This document shows positions 27,175-39,327 of a stretch of DNA of 64,000 nt, piece by piece. Each line of letters begins with the position of its first letter. Within the stretch, counting starts at the first letter, position 1. The stretch spans positions 3,202,001 through 3,266,000 of the forward strand of contig NZ_CP011801.1 in NCBI RefSeq assembly GCF_001273775.1, read 5' to 3'. Position numbers and translations under genes: made by a program. This stretch comes from Nitrospira moscoviensis (GTDB lineage Bacteria > Nitrospirota > Nitrospiria > Nitrospirales > Nitrospiraceae). Under the pieces are notes generated by a model. The model was not told the origin of the DNA, searched no databases, and worked only from the letters and a program-made list of their open reading frames with translations.

Positions 27175-27672
27175 GTGATCGGAAAAGGACATCAACTCGT
27201 CTACGCGGCTGTCTTGCTGGTCATGCTTGTGACCGGCTGCCAGACCAGTCACTCTCCCAAGCAGACCGCTCTGGATAACACCGGTTTTATGTCGCTCTGG
27301 GACACCTATACCCACTGCAGACTTTCTTCAAATGTCAGTGAGGCCTACCGGGACATGCGGACCCTGGTTCAGGCGACTCGGGTGCACAACGGCCAAGATG
27401 GATTCGTGCTCCCTCTCCCCGCTAAGCTTCAGCAACTCGTGACGAATCCCACAAGCCGATTCGCAGTCGACGTCAATGCGATGGCGTCGGCCTGCTCGCT
27501 CCACGCAGGTCAGCTTGCCCTGGAACAAGGTCACATCGAACTCGCCCGCGAATTCTTCACCGTGGTGGTGGCGCTGCATCCCGGCGAAGGATCCTCCTAT
27601 TATCTCGCGCAGGCCAAGACTTTCTTGACGGAGATTGAGCGCGGGGTTGATGTTTCGCTCAAGACTCCTTAG
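27175..27672 (+). CDS. Hypothetical lipoprotein
   Basis: A 165-residue protein with a signal peptide and lipobox LVTGC, so it is probably lipidated. The mature part has an alpha-helical, TPR-like ending (GHIELAREFFTVVVALHPGE, with LAQAKTFLTEIE near the C-terminus) and no recognised catalytic motif. The GTG at 27175 follows GAGGAG at seven to eight bases. It lies downstream of the LuxR-type gene on the same strand, after 174 bases containing only a small hairpin (AACAGT/ACTGTT at 27048-27063). It ends convergent with glgA, 17 bases away. Function unknown. Confidence 0.75.
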   Translation: MIGKGHQLVYAAVLLVMLVTGCQTSHSPKQTALDNTGFMSLWDTYTHCRLSSNVSEAYRDMRTLVQATRVHNGQDGFVLPLPAKLQQLVTNPTSRFAVDVNAMASACSLHAGQLALEQGHIELAREFFTVVVALHPGEGSSYYLAQAKTFLTEIERGVDVSLKTP

Positions 27673-27689
27673 TGACCGCGGCACGCCAC

Positions 27690-29171
27690 TTACATCCCTC
27701 GATATAACTCAACGTACCGCTTTGCAGACTGCGTCCACGACACATCTGTCCGCATCCCGGCAAGCATGAGAGCCCGCCAGGCCCGCTGATCTTTGTATAT
27801 TTCGAGGGCCAATAAGACGGTGGAAAGGAAAGTCTCGCTTGCGGAGCCATGGAAGTGGAATCCTGTGGCGTGCCCTGCCTGGACGGTCGTAGGTTTGAAC
27901 GGAACGACCGTGTCGGCCAACCCGCCCGTCCGGCGCACAATCGGAACCGTCCCGTATCGGAGGCTGTAGAGCTGAGTCAGCCCGCACGGTTCATAGCGCG
28001 ACGGCATAAGCACCATGTCGGCGCCCGCTTCGATTCGGTGGGCCAGGCCCTCATCGAATCCAATCGACACGCCGATGCGGCCGGTGTATTTCGCCCGGGC
28101 ATCACGAAATTGTTGTTCGAGAGGGTGTTCCCCCGTACCCAGCACCACGACTTGCAGGTCGAGCGCCATCAGTTCCGGCAGAATGTCGGTGACCAAATCG
28201 AATCCCTTTTGCCAAGCCAATCGTCCGATCAGCGCCAAGAGCGGCACCTCGCGCACGGGTACATCCAATTCCCGCTGCAACGCCCGCTTGCACACCGCTT
28301 TCCCGGTTAAGTCGGCAGATGAATACGGCGCCGGCAGATACTGGTCAGCAGCCGGATTCCATCTCGTGACGTCGATGCCGTTGGTAATGCCCCTGATCCC
28401 GTCCGCTCGGCTCGCCAATACGCCTTCCAACCCGCTTCCGAATTCTTCGGTCATGATCTCGCGGGCATAGGTCGGGCTGACCGTCGAGACCGCATCCGCG
28501 AAGAGGATGCCGCCCTTCAAGAGGTTGACGAACCCGTAGAACTCCAGACCGCTGAGCGTGAACAACGAAGGAGGCAAGCCGATCTTCGCAAACTCGCCCC
28601 CCGGAAAAAGGCCCTGGTAGCCGATATTGTGGATCGTGAAGAGCGTTTTGAGATGAGACAGTGACGGGTACTCCCCGCTCCTGAGATACACTGCGCAGAG
28701 CGCGGTTTGCCAATCGTGTAAATGCAGGATCTCGACCCGCTCTCCGTGCGCCCTAGAGAGAAACTCGATCGTCTCAAGCACGGCCCGACTGAAAAGGATG
28801 AACCGTTCGAGGTTGTCGGGGTAATCGCCGGCGGCGGCTTGATACAGACCGGGGCGATCGAAATAGGGATCGTATCGGACCGCCAGAATGCGGACCGAGT
28901 CGGTGTCGGGCGTCACGGCTTCGTCGATCCTCACGTCGGCGTGCTGTCCGGCCACGGGTATACGAAATTCCGCCATCGTTCGACAGGCCCGAGCGTCGGC
29001 GAGCAAGCCTGGATAGCCGGGCAAAATGAGCGTCACCCGATGTCCGAGTTTGACTAACTCGTGGGGCAGTGCGCCGGTCACATCCGCCAATCCCCCGGTC
29101 TTGGCATAGGGCACGGCCTCCGAGGCGGCCATGACGATGTGCAGCGGATCTCGATCAGGAGGTGAGGGCAT
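27690..29171 (-). CDS. glgA: Glycogen synthase (ADP-glucose type)
   Basis: A 493-residue GT5 glycogen synthase that extends alpha-1,4-glucan from ADP-glucose. The N-terminal AKTGGLADVTGALP contains the K-x-G-G-L donor loop. LHDWQTAL, FTIHNIGYQG, GRLAWQKGFDL and the C-terminal SRYEPCGLTQLYSLRYGT are canonical. Length is normal. ATG at 29171 chosen; a GTG directly before it is also possible. It follows a lipoprotein gene in a leftward group with recO and a DUF971 gene; no other glg gene is present in the window. Confidence 0.95.
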   Translation of the reverse strand: MPSPPDRDPLHIVMAASEAVPYAKTGGLADVTGALPHELVKLGHRVTLILPGYPGLLADARACRTMAEFRIPVAGQHADVRIDEAVTPDTDSVRILAVRYDPYFDRPGLYQAAAGDYPDNLERFILFSRAVLETIEFLSRAHGERVEILHLHDWQTALCAVYLRSGEYPSLSHLKTLFTIHNIGYQGLFPGGEFAKIGLPPSLFTLSGLEFYGFVNLLKGGILFADAVSTVSPTYAREIMTEEFGSGLEGVLASRADGIRGITNGIDVTRWNPAADQYLPAPYSSADLTGKAVCKRALQRELDVPVREVPLLALIGRLAWQKGFDLVTDILPELMALDLQVVVLGTGEHPLEQQFRDARAKYTGRIGVSIGFDEGLAHRIEAGADMVLMPSRYEPCGLTQLYSLRYGTVPIVRRTGGLADTVVPFKPTTVQAGHATGFHFHGSASETFLSTVLLALEIYKDQRAWRALMLAGMRTDVSWTQSAKRYVELYRGM

Positions 29172-29192
29172 CACAGGACCGGGTGAGGATAA

Positions 29193-29663
29193 CTAGGGAA
29201 CCGGCGTGTCGTCGAGACGTGTCTTAAAGCGGTCTTCATAGGCCCAAGCCTTGACGAGCGCATGCAACTGTTCGGGTTTCAGTTCTTCGCGGTAGACCAG
29301 CCGCTCATCCAAAAACACCAGCAACCACCCGCGATCCGGATAGGCGAAAAATACTCCTTCTCCCGCATGGACTCCCGCGTCCCACCCCTTCGGCGCTTCG
29401 CCCACCTCGACCCGGGCGCGGGGAATCATCGTGCGATCGGGCATGACGAAGAAGTGAGTAAATTCACTATGGTGGTAGGGCGGCTTCCCCCACACGTTCA
29501 CCACCGCTCTGGTGGTAATGCGATCCAGGACGAGATTGTTGGCCCGCACGAGTTGCTCTTGCTCTGCCAGCGTCGGCAGCCCGCTGCAACCCTCCATGGC
29601 GCCCAATACACACAGCGCAACGAGGGCGTAGCCGAGCCCGGCGCTCTTGGAAGCAGGGATCAC
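29193..29663 (-). CDS. Hypothetical lipoprotein
   Basis: A 156-residue protein with signal peptide and lipobox-like AMEGCSG, so probably lipidated. The mature region contains TTRAVVNVWGKPPYHHSEF and ends with a helical segment (LHALVKAWAYEDRF). No known domain recognised. The GTG at 29663 overlaps the DUF971 stop codon (GTGA); the longer open frame upstream is an out-of-frame reading of that gene. It lies between the DUF971 and glgA genes in one transcript. Function unknown. Confidence 0.75.
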   Translation of the reverse strand: MIPASKSAGLGYALVALCVLGAMEGCSGLPTLAEQEQLVRANNLVLDRITTRAVVNVWGKPPYHHSEFTHFFVMPDRTMIPRARVEVGEAPKGWDAGVHAGEGVFFAYPDRGWLLVFLDERLVYREELKPEQLHALVKAWAYEDRFKTRLDDTPVP

Positions 29664-30016
29664 ATCAACCGCCGTGATTTCGGTTCGACCGGCTTGACCG
29701 GCTGACACTTGTCGCATTGACACAACCGACGCAGCAGTTGATAGGCATAGATCCCCGTGTCGTGGCCGTCGCTCCATTTGAATTGGAGCCCGTACCGGCC
29801 GACCGGTTCGACATCTTGCAGCATGATCAGCAGGGGCACATCGTCCGGCTTGAGCCGGCGCTCGCCGGTCCATTCGTCCACGCAGGCGGCGCACGGACAA
29901 TGCTGCCGTAGGTACCGGATGGGATAGACGCCTTTGTGGCCGTCGCTCCAGTGAATGCCCAGCACCCCCTTGTCGAGCCACTCCATATCGCGCGGCTCAA
30001 GCGCGACCGCCGTCAT
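29660..30016 (-). CDS. DUF971 (GBBH-like N-terminal domain) protein
   Basis: A 118-residue small protein of the DUF971 family, related to the N-terminal domain of gamma-butyrobetaine hydroxylase. GIHWSDGHKGVYPIRYLRQH and the parallel FKWSDGHDTGIYAYQLLRRL show an internal repeat. CPCAACVDEW and CQCDKC provide five Cys that could bind metal or an iron-sulfur cluster. In other bacteria the family is linked to iron-sulfur carrier (Mrp) function; for this gene that is inference. Located downstream of recO. Confidence 0.85.
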   Translation of the reverse strand: MTAVALEPRDMEWLDKGVLGIHWSDGHKGVYPIRYLRQHCPCAACVDEWTGERRLKPDDVPLLIMLQDVEPVGRYGLQFKWSDGHDTGIYAYQLLRRLCQCDKCQPVKPVEPKSRRLM

Positions 30017-30050
30017 CTTACTCTCCGTGCTTTCAGCAATAGATGTGCCA

Positions 30051-30809
30051 TCACGCCATCAACGGGGGCGACAAGAAATCGACGGGCGGAAGCCGTTTCC
30101 CCGCCACAACGGTGACATACCCCTCGATCGCTTCTTCGATTTCGTTGCGCACTTGGCCCGTCGCTTTCAGGCGCGTCACCAGAGCCGGCGCCAACCGAAT
30201 GGCTTGCTGGAGGAATGACAGACTGCCGCGCGACAGCGCCACACAACGAGCCCGTTGGCGCGACGCACAGGTGAGACAGACCAACCCCCCGGCGAGCGGC
30301 GAGAAGTGCGGATCCCCCACCAGACGCGTCTTGCCGCAGGCGGCGCAATGGTCGGTCTGCGGCCGGAAGCCCGTGAGACCCAACAGCCGGATTTGAAACA
30401 GCAGCGCGGTGAAGGTCGGATCCTGGCTCCGGGACAGCGATGCCAGCCCCTGCTCCAACGTGTCGAACAACGCTCCATCGGGATCTCCATCCGGCGTCAC
30501 CGCCGTCACGACATTGACCATCCGCGCCGCCGACGCCATGAGCGTCAAATCTTCGCGCAGGCTCTGAAACGAGGTCACCAGATCGACGTGCGAGACCCGA
30601 AACAACGAGTCGCCCGGCTTCTCGAACAAATTGAGATGGCACAGCGTGAAGGGCTCCAGCGCGGCGCCGAAACGGCTTTTCAATCGGCGGGCGCCCCGCG
30701 CGACGCCCCGGATCTTGCCGAAATGCTTGGTATAGAAGGTGACGATGCGATCCGCCTCACCCCATTTGCGGCTCTTGAGAATAATCCCCGTGGTCTTTAC
30801 GAGCGGCAT
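30051..30809 (-). CDS. recO: DNA repair protein RecO
   Basis: A 252-residue RecO. It has an N-terminal OB fold (TTGIILKSRKWGEADRIVTF, GARRLKSRFGAALEPF) and a C-terminal helical domain with a zinc site, CAACGK followed by CLTC. RecO works with RecR and RecF to load RecA on SSB-coated single strands during gap repair. Length is normal (240-260). ATG start at 30809; mgtE lies 55 bases upstream on the same strand. Confidence 0.92.
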   Translation of the reverse strand: MPLVKTTGIILKSRKWGEADRIVTFYTKHFGKIRGVARGARRLKSRFGAALEPFTLCHLNLFEKPGDSLFRVSHVDLVTSFQSLREDLTLMASAARMVNVVTAVTPDGDPDGALFDTLEQGLASLSRSQDPTFTALLFQIRLLGLTGFRPQTDHCAACGKTRLVGDPHFSPLAGGLVCLTCASRQRARCVALSRGSLSFLQQAIRLAPALVTRLKATGQVRNEIEEAIEGYVTVVAGKRLPPVDFLSPPLMA

Positions 30810-30864
30810 CGAGTGGACGCCTTTCGCGCCGTCCGAGCAAGGGATCGGATGACCGGGTGATCGC

Positions 30865-32325
30865 TCACCGCAGATGCTCCAAGAAGAGCGTGGCGAGGGT
30901 CAGGTAAATCGTGATCCCGGTAATGTCGTTGGCCGTGGTGACGAACGGCCCAGCCGCGACCGCCGGATCGACGCCCATCCGCTTGAGCACGATCGGCATG
31001 ATGGTCGCCATGCTGGTCGACACCAAAAAGGCGATGATCAGCGAGGCCCCCACGACCATGCCCAAAAACCCCTGATGCCATACCCAGCCGACGGCCGTCA
31101 GAATCACCCCGCAGGCGACACCCATCAACAGCCCGATTTTGACCTCGCGGAAAAAGACCGTCCAGACATCCGTCGATTCCACGGTTCCTGTCGCGAGTCC
31201 GCGGATGATGAGCGTCGAGGACTGCAGGCCGACATTGCCGCCCATGGCCGCGATGACGGGAATAAAGCTGACGATCGCCACGACTTCCTGGATCGTAAAC
31301 CGGAAATACCACAGGATCGCGCCGGACAACAGACTCCCGACGAGATTGGTAAACAGCCACGGCAGGCGCACTTTCGCAGCCCCCACGCTCGACGACTTCG
31401 AGACGCTGTCTTCTTCGATGGCGCCCGCCATCTTGAGCATGTCCTCGGTCGCTTCCTCCCGGATGACGTCGACCACGTCGTCGACCGTAATGATGCCGAC
31501 CAGCCGCCCGTCTTTCTCCACCACTGGAATGGCAAGAAGATTGTAGCTGGCCACCTGCCTGGCCACTTCTTCCTGATCCATGTCGACCGTCACGCTGATC
31601 ACATCGCGCGTCATGATGTTCTTCAACGTCGTGGCGGGAGGCACGGTCAGAAGCTGGCGCAAGGACAGCACGCCGACCAGCCGGTCCTCCTTGTCGGTCA
31701 CGTAGATATAAAAGACCATTTCGGCGTCGGTCGCCTGCTGCAAGCGGCGGATCGCTTCCTGGGCCGTAGCGTCCTCCGGCAAGGAGAAGAACTCCGTCGT
31801 CATGATGCCGCCGGCCGTATCCTTGGGATACTTCAGGATGTCGGCGACTTCGGTCGAGTCCTCCGTCTTCATCAACGCGAGGATTTCCTTGCCCCGCTCT
31901 TCCGGCAGGAACCCCAGGATATAGGCCACGTCGTCGGGACCGAGATCCTTCAACAGCCAGGCGATGTCCGAATGCAGCAGATCGGCCAGTACTTGCTGGA
32001 TGCTGTCGCCGTCGAGCTCGCTCAAGACCTGGCCGCGCTTGGCTTCTCCGCGAACGAGCTCGAACACTTCGCGCTTTTCTTTCGGGGAGGAAAGGTGCGT
32101 CACGACTTTGGCGATGTCGGCCGGGTGCATACGCCCCAACATCTTGGAGAGATTCGTGATCGCGCCGCGCCGGAGCAGGCGCTGGACGGATTGCAACACG
32201 ATATCGGACTTGGTCTGCCCGCGCTCCGTCTGATCGCGCAGCGTTTCGCGCAGCAAGTCCTTGTCCGCCACGCGCGCTCGCGCCTCGGGCGGTTTGGTTT
32301 CGACCGGTCGTTCGATCGGTTGCAT
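30865..32325 (-). CDS. mgtE: Magnesium transporter MgtE
   Basis: A 486-residue Mg2+ channel. An N-terminal MgtE_N helical domain (HPADIAKVVTHLS, ILGFLPEERGKEIL) is followed by a CBS pair (about 150-275, with the IPVVEKDGRLVGIITVDDVV stretch) and a connecting helix. Five membrane helices then form the pore domain, including AAMGGNVGLQSSTLIIRGLA. Cytosolic Mg2+ bound by the N and CBS domains gates the channel in this family. A strong antisense open frame across the gene is a codon-bias artefact. It lies between era and recO. Confidence 0.95.
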   Translation of the reverse strand: MQPIERPVETKPPEARARVADKDLLRETLRDQTERGQTKSDIVLQSVQRLLRRGAITNLSKMLGRMHPADIAKVVTHLSSPKEKREVFELVRGEAKRGQVLSELDGDSIQQVLADLLHSDIAWLLKDLGPDDVAYILGFLPEERGKEILALMKTEDSTEVADILKYPKDTAGGIMTTEFFSLPEDATAQEAIRRLQQATDAEMVFYIYVTDKEDRLVGVLSLRQLLTVPPATTLKNIMTRDVISVTVDMDQEEVARQVASYNLLAIPVVEKDGRLVGIITVDDVVDVIREEATEDMLKMAGAIEEDSVSKSSSVGAAKVRLPWLFTNLVGSLLSGAILWYFRFTIQEVVAIVSFIPVIAAMGGNVGLQSSTLIIRGLATGTVESTDVWTVFFREVKIGLLMGVACGVILTAVGWVWHQGFLGMVVGASLIIAFLVSTSMATIMPIVLKRMGVDPAVAAGPFVTTANDITGITIYLTLATLFLEHLR

Positions 32326-32335
32326 GATCGTGGCG

Positions 32336-33220
32336 CTAATAGCCTAACTGCACCAAGGCCTGTTCGTCTTCCCGCCAGGATTCCTTGACTTTGACCCAGA
32401 CCTCCAGGAAGACCTTCATGCCGAACACACGCTCCATCTCCTGCCGGGCCTGTGTGCTGATGTGCTTCAACCGCTCGCCCTGCTTGCCGATCAGGATCCC
32501 CTTCTGAGTCTCCCGTTCGACCAGGATGGAGGCCCGAATCCTCGCCAGCTTGCCTTCCTCGACAAACTGTTCGACGTCCACGGCGACGGAATAGGGCACC
32601 TCTTCTTCGGTCGCGTGGAGAATCTTCTCCCGGATCATCTCCGCCGCCAGCGTACGCATGGTCTGATCGGTGACCGTATCCTCGTCGTACGCAGCCTCGC
32701 CTTCCTCCAGATACGGCACCGTGACAGCCAGCAAGCGATCGATGTTGTCGTCCGCCTGTGCGGAGACCGGCACAACTTCCGTCCAGGCAAACAGCTTGGC
32801 ATAACTGTCGAGCACCGGCAGCAATTTGTGCTTGTTGACCAGATCGATCTTCGTCACGACGAGAATGATCGGACGCGGCCGCTTCGCCACCGCGTCTTTC
32901 ACATGGGCCAGCGCCGCCAGGTCTCCCGGTCCCGGCAGACTGGTCGCCTCCATGAGGACGTAGAGAATATCGGCTTCGTCCAGCGTTTCGACGGCCGTGC
33001 GCACCATCCGCCGGTTCAACAGATGCTGCGGTTTGTGGAGGCCCGGCGTATCGAGAAAGGCGATCTGCGCGCCCGGCACGTGCGCCACGCCCAAAATACG
33101 GGTCCGCGTCGTTTGCGGCTTGTCCGATACGATCGCGACTTTTTCACCCAGCAGGCGATTCAGCAGCGTCGACTTGCCGACATTGGACCGACCGACAATG
33201 GCGACGGTGCCGAACTTCAT
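32336..33220 (-). CDS. era: GTPase Era
   Basis: A 294-residue ribosome-assembly GTPase. G1 is GRSNVGKST, G3 DTPGLHKP and G4 TKIDLV; the C-terminal KH domain ends with EVWVKVKESWREDEQAL. Era binds the 3' end of 16S rRNA during 30S maturation. ATG at 33220 overlaps the stop of the ftsB-like gene (ATGA), and mgtE begins ten bases after its end. Length is normal. Confidence 0.96.
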   Translation of the reverse strand: MKFGTVAIVGRSNVGKSTLLNRLLGEKVAIVSDKPQTTRTRILGVAHVPGAQIAFLDTPGLHKPQHLLNRRMVRTAVETLDEADILYVLMEATSLPGPGDLAALAHVKDAVAKRPRPIILVVTKIDLVNKHKLLPVLDSYAKLFAWTEVVPVSAQADDNIDRLLAVTVPYLEEGEAAYDEDTVTDQTMRTLAAEMIREKILHATEEEVPYSVAVDVEQFVEEGKLARIRASILVERETQKGILIGKQGERLKHISTQARQEMERVFGMKVFLEVWVKVKESWREDEQALVQLGY

Positions 33221-33576
33221 GGCTTGAACGGCGGCTCCTGCTGCTTCAACGGATCGGGGGCGAGCTGATACACCGTCTCTCCTTTGCGCACATAGCCGAG
33301 CCGTTCTCTAGCCAGTCGCTCGATCTTCGCCGGATCGTGCTGCAGCCGCGCGATGTCTTTCCGCAACGACGCGGTTTCGCCGCGCAAGGCGGCGAGCTCC
33401 TGCTCCAGTTGCGCGGCGTGATTGCGCATCGCCAGATACCGTGGCAGACCCATCTCACCGAAAAACAGCGCGAGCAGCAGCCATCCGCAGGCGGCCACCC
33501 CCGCAAGCTGCGCGGCCTTCACCATGCGCCGCTGCCAGTCCAGCCACTGCCGCCCGCGATTCTGCTTGATGATCAT
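33217..33576 (-). CDS. ftsB: Septum formation initiator / DivIC-FtsB-like protein
   Basis: A 119-residue bitopic protein: short cytoplasmic N-terminus, one membrane helix (about 22-42, LAGVAACGWLLLALFFGEMG), then a coiled coil (about 50-90, rich in L-x6-L and ERLARERLGYVRKGETVYQL). The closing R-L-G-Y-V-R-K-G-E segment is characteristic of FtsB/DivIC. It should bridge FtsL and FtsQ in the divisome. Directly follows eno, the common eno-ftsB order in many bacteria. Confidence 0.88.
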   Translation of the reverse strand: MIIKQNRGRQWLDWQRRMVKAAQLAGVAACGWLLLALFFGEMGLPRYLAMRNHAAQLEQELAALRGETASLRKDIARLQHDPAKIERLARERLGYVRKGETVYQLAPDPLKQQEPPFKP

Positions 33577-33582
33577 CGGCTT

Positions 33583-36325
<2,743 letters not shown>

Positions 36326-36327
36326 GC

Positions 36328-36645
36328 TCAGCTCTGTCCTTCACTCCGCACACTCTCCCGCTCACGCTTCATCGCCTCGCGGCCGGCTTCCAGCGCTTCC
36401 CGGATGACCGACTTCTTGCTCTCGACAAAGGACTTGCCTTCTTCCATCACGCCTTCCAGCGCCTCGCCCGCCCGATCGGCGAGCTCGCGGAGATTGTCCT
36501 CGGCGCGCCGCGCATACCCGCGCAGTTGCTCCCGCGATTCCCGGCCCGATTGCGGAGCCAGCAGCAGGGCGGCCACCGCGCCGAGCGCCGCGCCGCTGAG
36601 AAACGCCAATAGCACCGCCGTCGCTGATCCACGTTCATCCGCCAT
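36328..36645 (-). CDS. YtxH-domain small membrane protein
   Basis: A 105-residue protein with an N-terminal membrane helix ([20 protein letters not shown]) followed by [12 protein letters not shown] and an amphipathic helical tail ([19 protein letters not shown]), the usual YtxH/general-stress layout. The ATG at 36645 has AAGGAGG upstream; the longer open frame overlaps the DUF948 gene out of frame. It overlaps that gene by 11 bases and precedes gatB by two. Likely envelope-associated; role unknown. Confidence 0.82.
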   Translation of the reverse strand: MADERGSATAVLLAFLSGAALGAVAALLLAPQSGRESREQLRGYARRAEDNLRELADRAGEALEGVMEEGKSFVESKKSVIREALEAGREAMKRERESVRSEGQS

Positions 36646-37042
36646 TGTGAGGTCCTCCTTCATGTCGCAAGCGCTCGCGGACCACCTGCGCGGCCGCCTT
36701 GAATCCCGCCGCCACGCCGGCGAGTCTGCCGAACAAGCTCCCGCCCGATCCGCGGACCACGTTGTGCACCTGTTGTACCGATTCGCCGACTTCGCCCACC
36801 GCGTGGAGGAGCACCGCCGCATGCTCCACCCCACCGCGGGCCTGTTCCATCAACTCGTTCAGATGACGGCCCACGGCGCGTAGATCGGCCACGAGCGGCG
36901 GCACGTCGGCGTTCAACTTCGCCAGCAATTGCTCCGACTCGGCGACCGTCTTGCGCACCTGCATCAACACCGGCACGAGATAGCCCACCAGAACGGCAAA
37001 CGCAACCGCAATCAGCACCGCTGCGATTTCAATGGTCGTCAT
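36635..37042 (-). CDS. DUF948 membrane protein
   Basis: A 135-residue protein beginning with a membrane helix (IEIAAVLIAVAFAVLVGYLV) and continuing with a long helical region of the DUF948 type (VRKTVAESEQLLAKLNADVP). DUF948 proteins commonly pair with YtxH-like proteins, as here (11-base overlap). They are thought to form envelope-associated helical assemblies, but no function is established. It begins 46 bases after gatA ends. Confidence 0.82.
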   Translation of the reverse strand: MTTIEIAAVLIAVAFAVLVGYLVPVLMQVRKTVAESEQLLAKLNADVPPLVADLRAVGRHLNELMEQARGGVEHAAVLLHAVGEVGESVQQVHNVVRGSGGSLFGRLAGVAAGFKAAAQVVRERLRHEGGPHNGG

Positions 37043-37088
37043 AGTGCCCCCGTAAGCCCGCCTGCGCCCGCTCCTTTTACCCCTCGCT

Positions 37089-38555
37089 CTACCTGACCGT
37101 GGGCTTTTTCAGATACCACTGGGTCGCCTGTTCGTAGGCATGCGCGGCGCGCAGCAGCGTGTCTTCCTCGAAGGCCCGGCCGATGATCTGCAGCCCGATC
37201 GGCAGATTCGTTGTGCTGAAGCCGCAGGGCAGCGCGATCGCCGGCAGCCCGGCCAGATTGACGGAGATCGTGAAGATGTCCGACAGGTACATCTGCAGCG
37301 GGTCGTCGCTTTTTTCGCCGAGCTTGAACGCCGGTGTCGGCGTCACCGGTGTGACGATGAGGTCCACGTCTCGAAACGCGGCGGCAAAATCCTGGCAGAT
37401 CAAGGTGCGCACCGCCTGGGCCTTGCCGTAGTACGCGTCGTAGTAGCCCGAGCTGAGGGCGTAGGTCCCCAGCATGATGCGGCGCTTGACTTCCGGACCG
37501 AAACCTTCCTGCCGCGTCTTCATGTACAGCTCGAGCAGATCTTTCGTTTCTTTCGCCCGCAGCCCGAACTTCACGCCGTCGTAGCGGGCCAGATTCGAGC
37601 TGGCTTCCGCCGTCGCCAGCACGTAATAGACGGCGACCGCCGCATCGGTCGTCGGCAGCTGAATCTCTTTGATTTCCCCGCCGAGAGCCTTCAACTCGTC
37701 GACCGCCGCCAGCACCGCCTGTTCGACATCCGGATCCACGCCTTCGGCGAAGAACTCCCGCGGCATGCCGATCTTGAGCTTTTTCACATCTTTCTTCTTG
37801 AGCGCCTTCATGTAATCCGGCACGGGGACATCGGCCGACGTGGAATCCAAGGGATCGTGGCCGGCGATGGCGCCGAGCAGAAAGGCCGCATCGGACACGT
37901 CCTTGGTGATCGGCCCGATCTGATCGAGCGACGAAGCGAATGCCACCAACCCGTAGCGCGACACGCGCCCGTAGGTCGGCTTCAGCCCCACCACCCCGCA
38001 AAACGCCGCCGGCTGCCGGATCGACCCGCCCGTGTCGGAGCCCAGCGCGGCCACGCACTCGTCCGCCGCCACGGCGGCGGCGGAGCCGCCGCTCGACCCG
38101 CCCGGCACACAGTGCAGATTCCAGGGATTGCGGCTGGGGCCGAAGGCGGAATTTTCCGTCGACGATCCCATCGCGAACTCATCGAGGTTCGTTTTGCCGA
38201 GCAAGAGATAGTCCTGCTGCCGCAGCCTGGCGACCACCGTCGCATCGTACGGCGGCACGAAGTGCTGCAGCATGCGCGAGCTGCAGGTGGTCGGCACGCC
38301 TTCCGTGCAGAGATTGTCTTTCAGCGCGAGCGGCATGCCGGTCATCGGCTGCGTCTTGCGCCAGCCCTTCAACTTCCGATCCAACGCCTCGGCCTGAGCC
38401 AACGCCGAGTCCCTGACCTGGGTGACATAGGCTTTGACCTTGGGCTCCACCTGCCCGATACGCAGTGCATAGGCGCGCACGATCTCGGTCGCGGTCACTT
38501 CCCCGGCGGTGAATTTCTTCTGGAGCTCGCAGAGCGACAGCTTGTGCAGCGACAT
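37089..38555 (-). CDS. gatA: Aspartyl/glutamyl-tRNA(Asn/Gln) amidotransferase subunit A
   Basis: A 488-residue amidase-signature enzyme, the glutaminase subunit of GatCAB. The stretch [16 protein letters not shown] with the downstream [15 protein letters not shown] supplies the Ser-cisSer-Lys triad together with the upstream Lys of PLALKDN. Length is normal. The ATG at 38555 forms a TGATG junction with the panD stop; a GTG at 38558 is also possible. Ends 46 bases before the DUF948 gene. Confidence 0.96.
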   Translation of the reverse strand: MSLHKLSLCELQKKFTAGEVTATEIVRAYALRIGQVEPKVKAYVTQVRDSALAQAEALDRKLKGWRKTQPMTGMPLALKDNLCTEGVPTTCSSRMLQHFVPPYDATVVARLRQQDYLLLGKTNLDEFAMGSSTENSAFGPSRNPWNLHCVPGGSSGGSAAAVAADECVAALGSDTGGSIRQPAAFCGVVGLKPTYGRVSRYGLVAFASSLDQIGPITKDVSDAAFLLGAIAGHDPLDSTSADVPVPDYMKALKKKDVKKLKIGMPREFFAEGVDPDVEQAVLAAVDELKALGGEIKEIQLPTTDAAVAVYYVLATAEASSNLARYDGVKFGLRAKETKDLLELYMKTRQEGFGPEVKRRIMLGTYALSSGYYDAYYGKAQAVRTLICQDFAAAFRDVDLIVTPVTPTPAFKLGEKSDDPLQMYLSDIFTISVNLAGLPAIALPCGFSTTNLPIGLQIIGRAFEEDTLLRAAHAYEQATQWYLKKPTVR

Positions 38556-38911
38556 CACTTCGTCTCGACGATGCGGTTCTTCTCGTTCACCCGGACGATC
38601 TTGGGGGCATGCCGTTTGATCTCTTCTTCCGCGTAGTACTCATAGCAGAAAATGATGATCTGATCGCCGACGGCGGCTTTCCGGGCCGTGGGGCCGTTGA
38701 GAATGATGTCGCCGCCTCCCCGCCTGCCGTTGATCGCGTAGGTCATGAACCGCTCCCCGTTGTTGAGATTGGAGCAGACGATCGCTTCGTACGGCAGAAT
38801 GCCGGCGGCGTCCAGCAGATCCTCGTCGATCGTCAGGCTCCCCTCATATTCGAGATGCGCGCCCGTCACGGTGGCGCGGTGTATTTTTGATCGCAGCATT
38901 TGTCGAAACAT
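38555..38911 (-). CDS. panD: Aspartate 1-decarboxylase (pyruvoyl enzyme)
   Basis: A 118-residue PanD proenzyme making beta-alanine for pantothenate and Co[21 protein letters not shown] contains the self-cleavage Gly-Ser (G24-S25), whose Ser becomes the pyruvoyl group. [13 protein letters not shown] and [19 protein letters not shown] complete the family signature. It is inserted between gatC and gatA and overlaps gatA by one base, so CoA precursor synthesis is translationally coupled to the tRNA amidotransferase. Confidence 0.95.
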   Translation of the reverse strand: MFRQMLRSKIHRATVTGAHLEYEGSLTIDEDLLDAAGILPYEAIVCSNLNNGERFMTYAINGRRGGGDIILNGPTARKAAVGDQIIIFCYEYYAEEEIKRHAPKIVRVNEKNRIVETK

Positions 38912-39013
38912 GTTTAAACCTCGTGATCAGCGATGAGAGACGGTGATCAATGATGGAGACCGGCGCGAAGCCCTCAGAGTTCCACTCATCACCCCTCACC
39001 GATCATCCTTCAC

Positions 39014-39301
39014 TCATTCAATAATTTTCGGCACGGCGAATCCGTCGGCTTCCCGTTCCGGGGCGTTGGCCAGCGCCTGCTCCACCGGCAGCGACGGCCG
39101 CGCGACATCGTCGCGGAACACGTTCACCTGTCCGAACACCGTCGAGGCCGGCTCGACTCCCTTCGTGTCGTACTGGTCCAGCTTCTCCACGTGGGTCAGG
39201 ATCTGACTGAGCTGCTTGGCGAACATCTCCTTCTCACCGTCGCTCACCAGCAGCCGCGCCAACGCGGCGACTTTCTCGACTTCTTGTTTTGAAATTTCCA
39301 T
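39014..39301 (-). CDS. gatC: Aspartyl/glutamyl-tRNA(Asn/Gln) amidotransferase subunit C
   Basis: A 95-residue GatC, the small subunit that wraps around GatA and stabilises the complex. VEKVAALARLLVSDGEKEMF, QLSQILTHVEKLDQYDTKGV and FRDDVARPSL are the standard landmarks. ATG start at 39301. The downstream 102-base gap to panD shows no feature. Upstream lies a long imperfect palindrome separating it from glmS. Confidence 0.93.
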   Translation of the reverse strand: MEISKQEVEKVAALARLLVSDGEKEMFAKQLSQILTHVEKLDQYDTKGVEPASTVFGQVNVFRDDVARPSLPVEQALANAPEREADGFAVPKIIE

Positions 39302-39327
39302 CTTTCTTCCCTAATTCTGTTCTCGGA

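Noticed and set aside
30874..32388. Plus-strand open frame of about 500 codons
   Set aside because: Antisense shadow of mgtE; no domain, no ribosome-binding site, biased composition.
37140..38636. Plus-strand open frame of about 500 codons
   Set aside because: Antisense shadow of gatA with Arg/His-rich translation.
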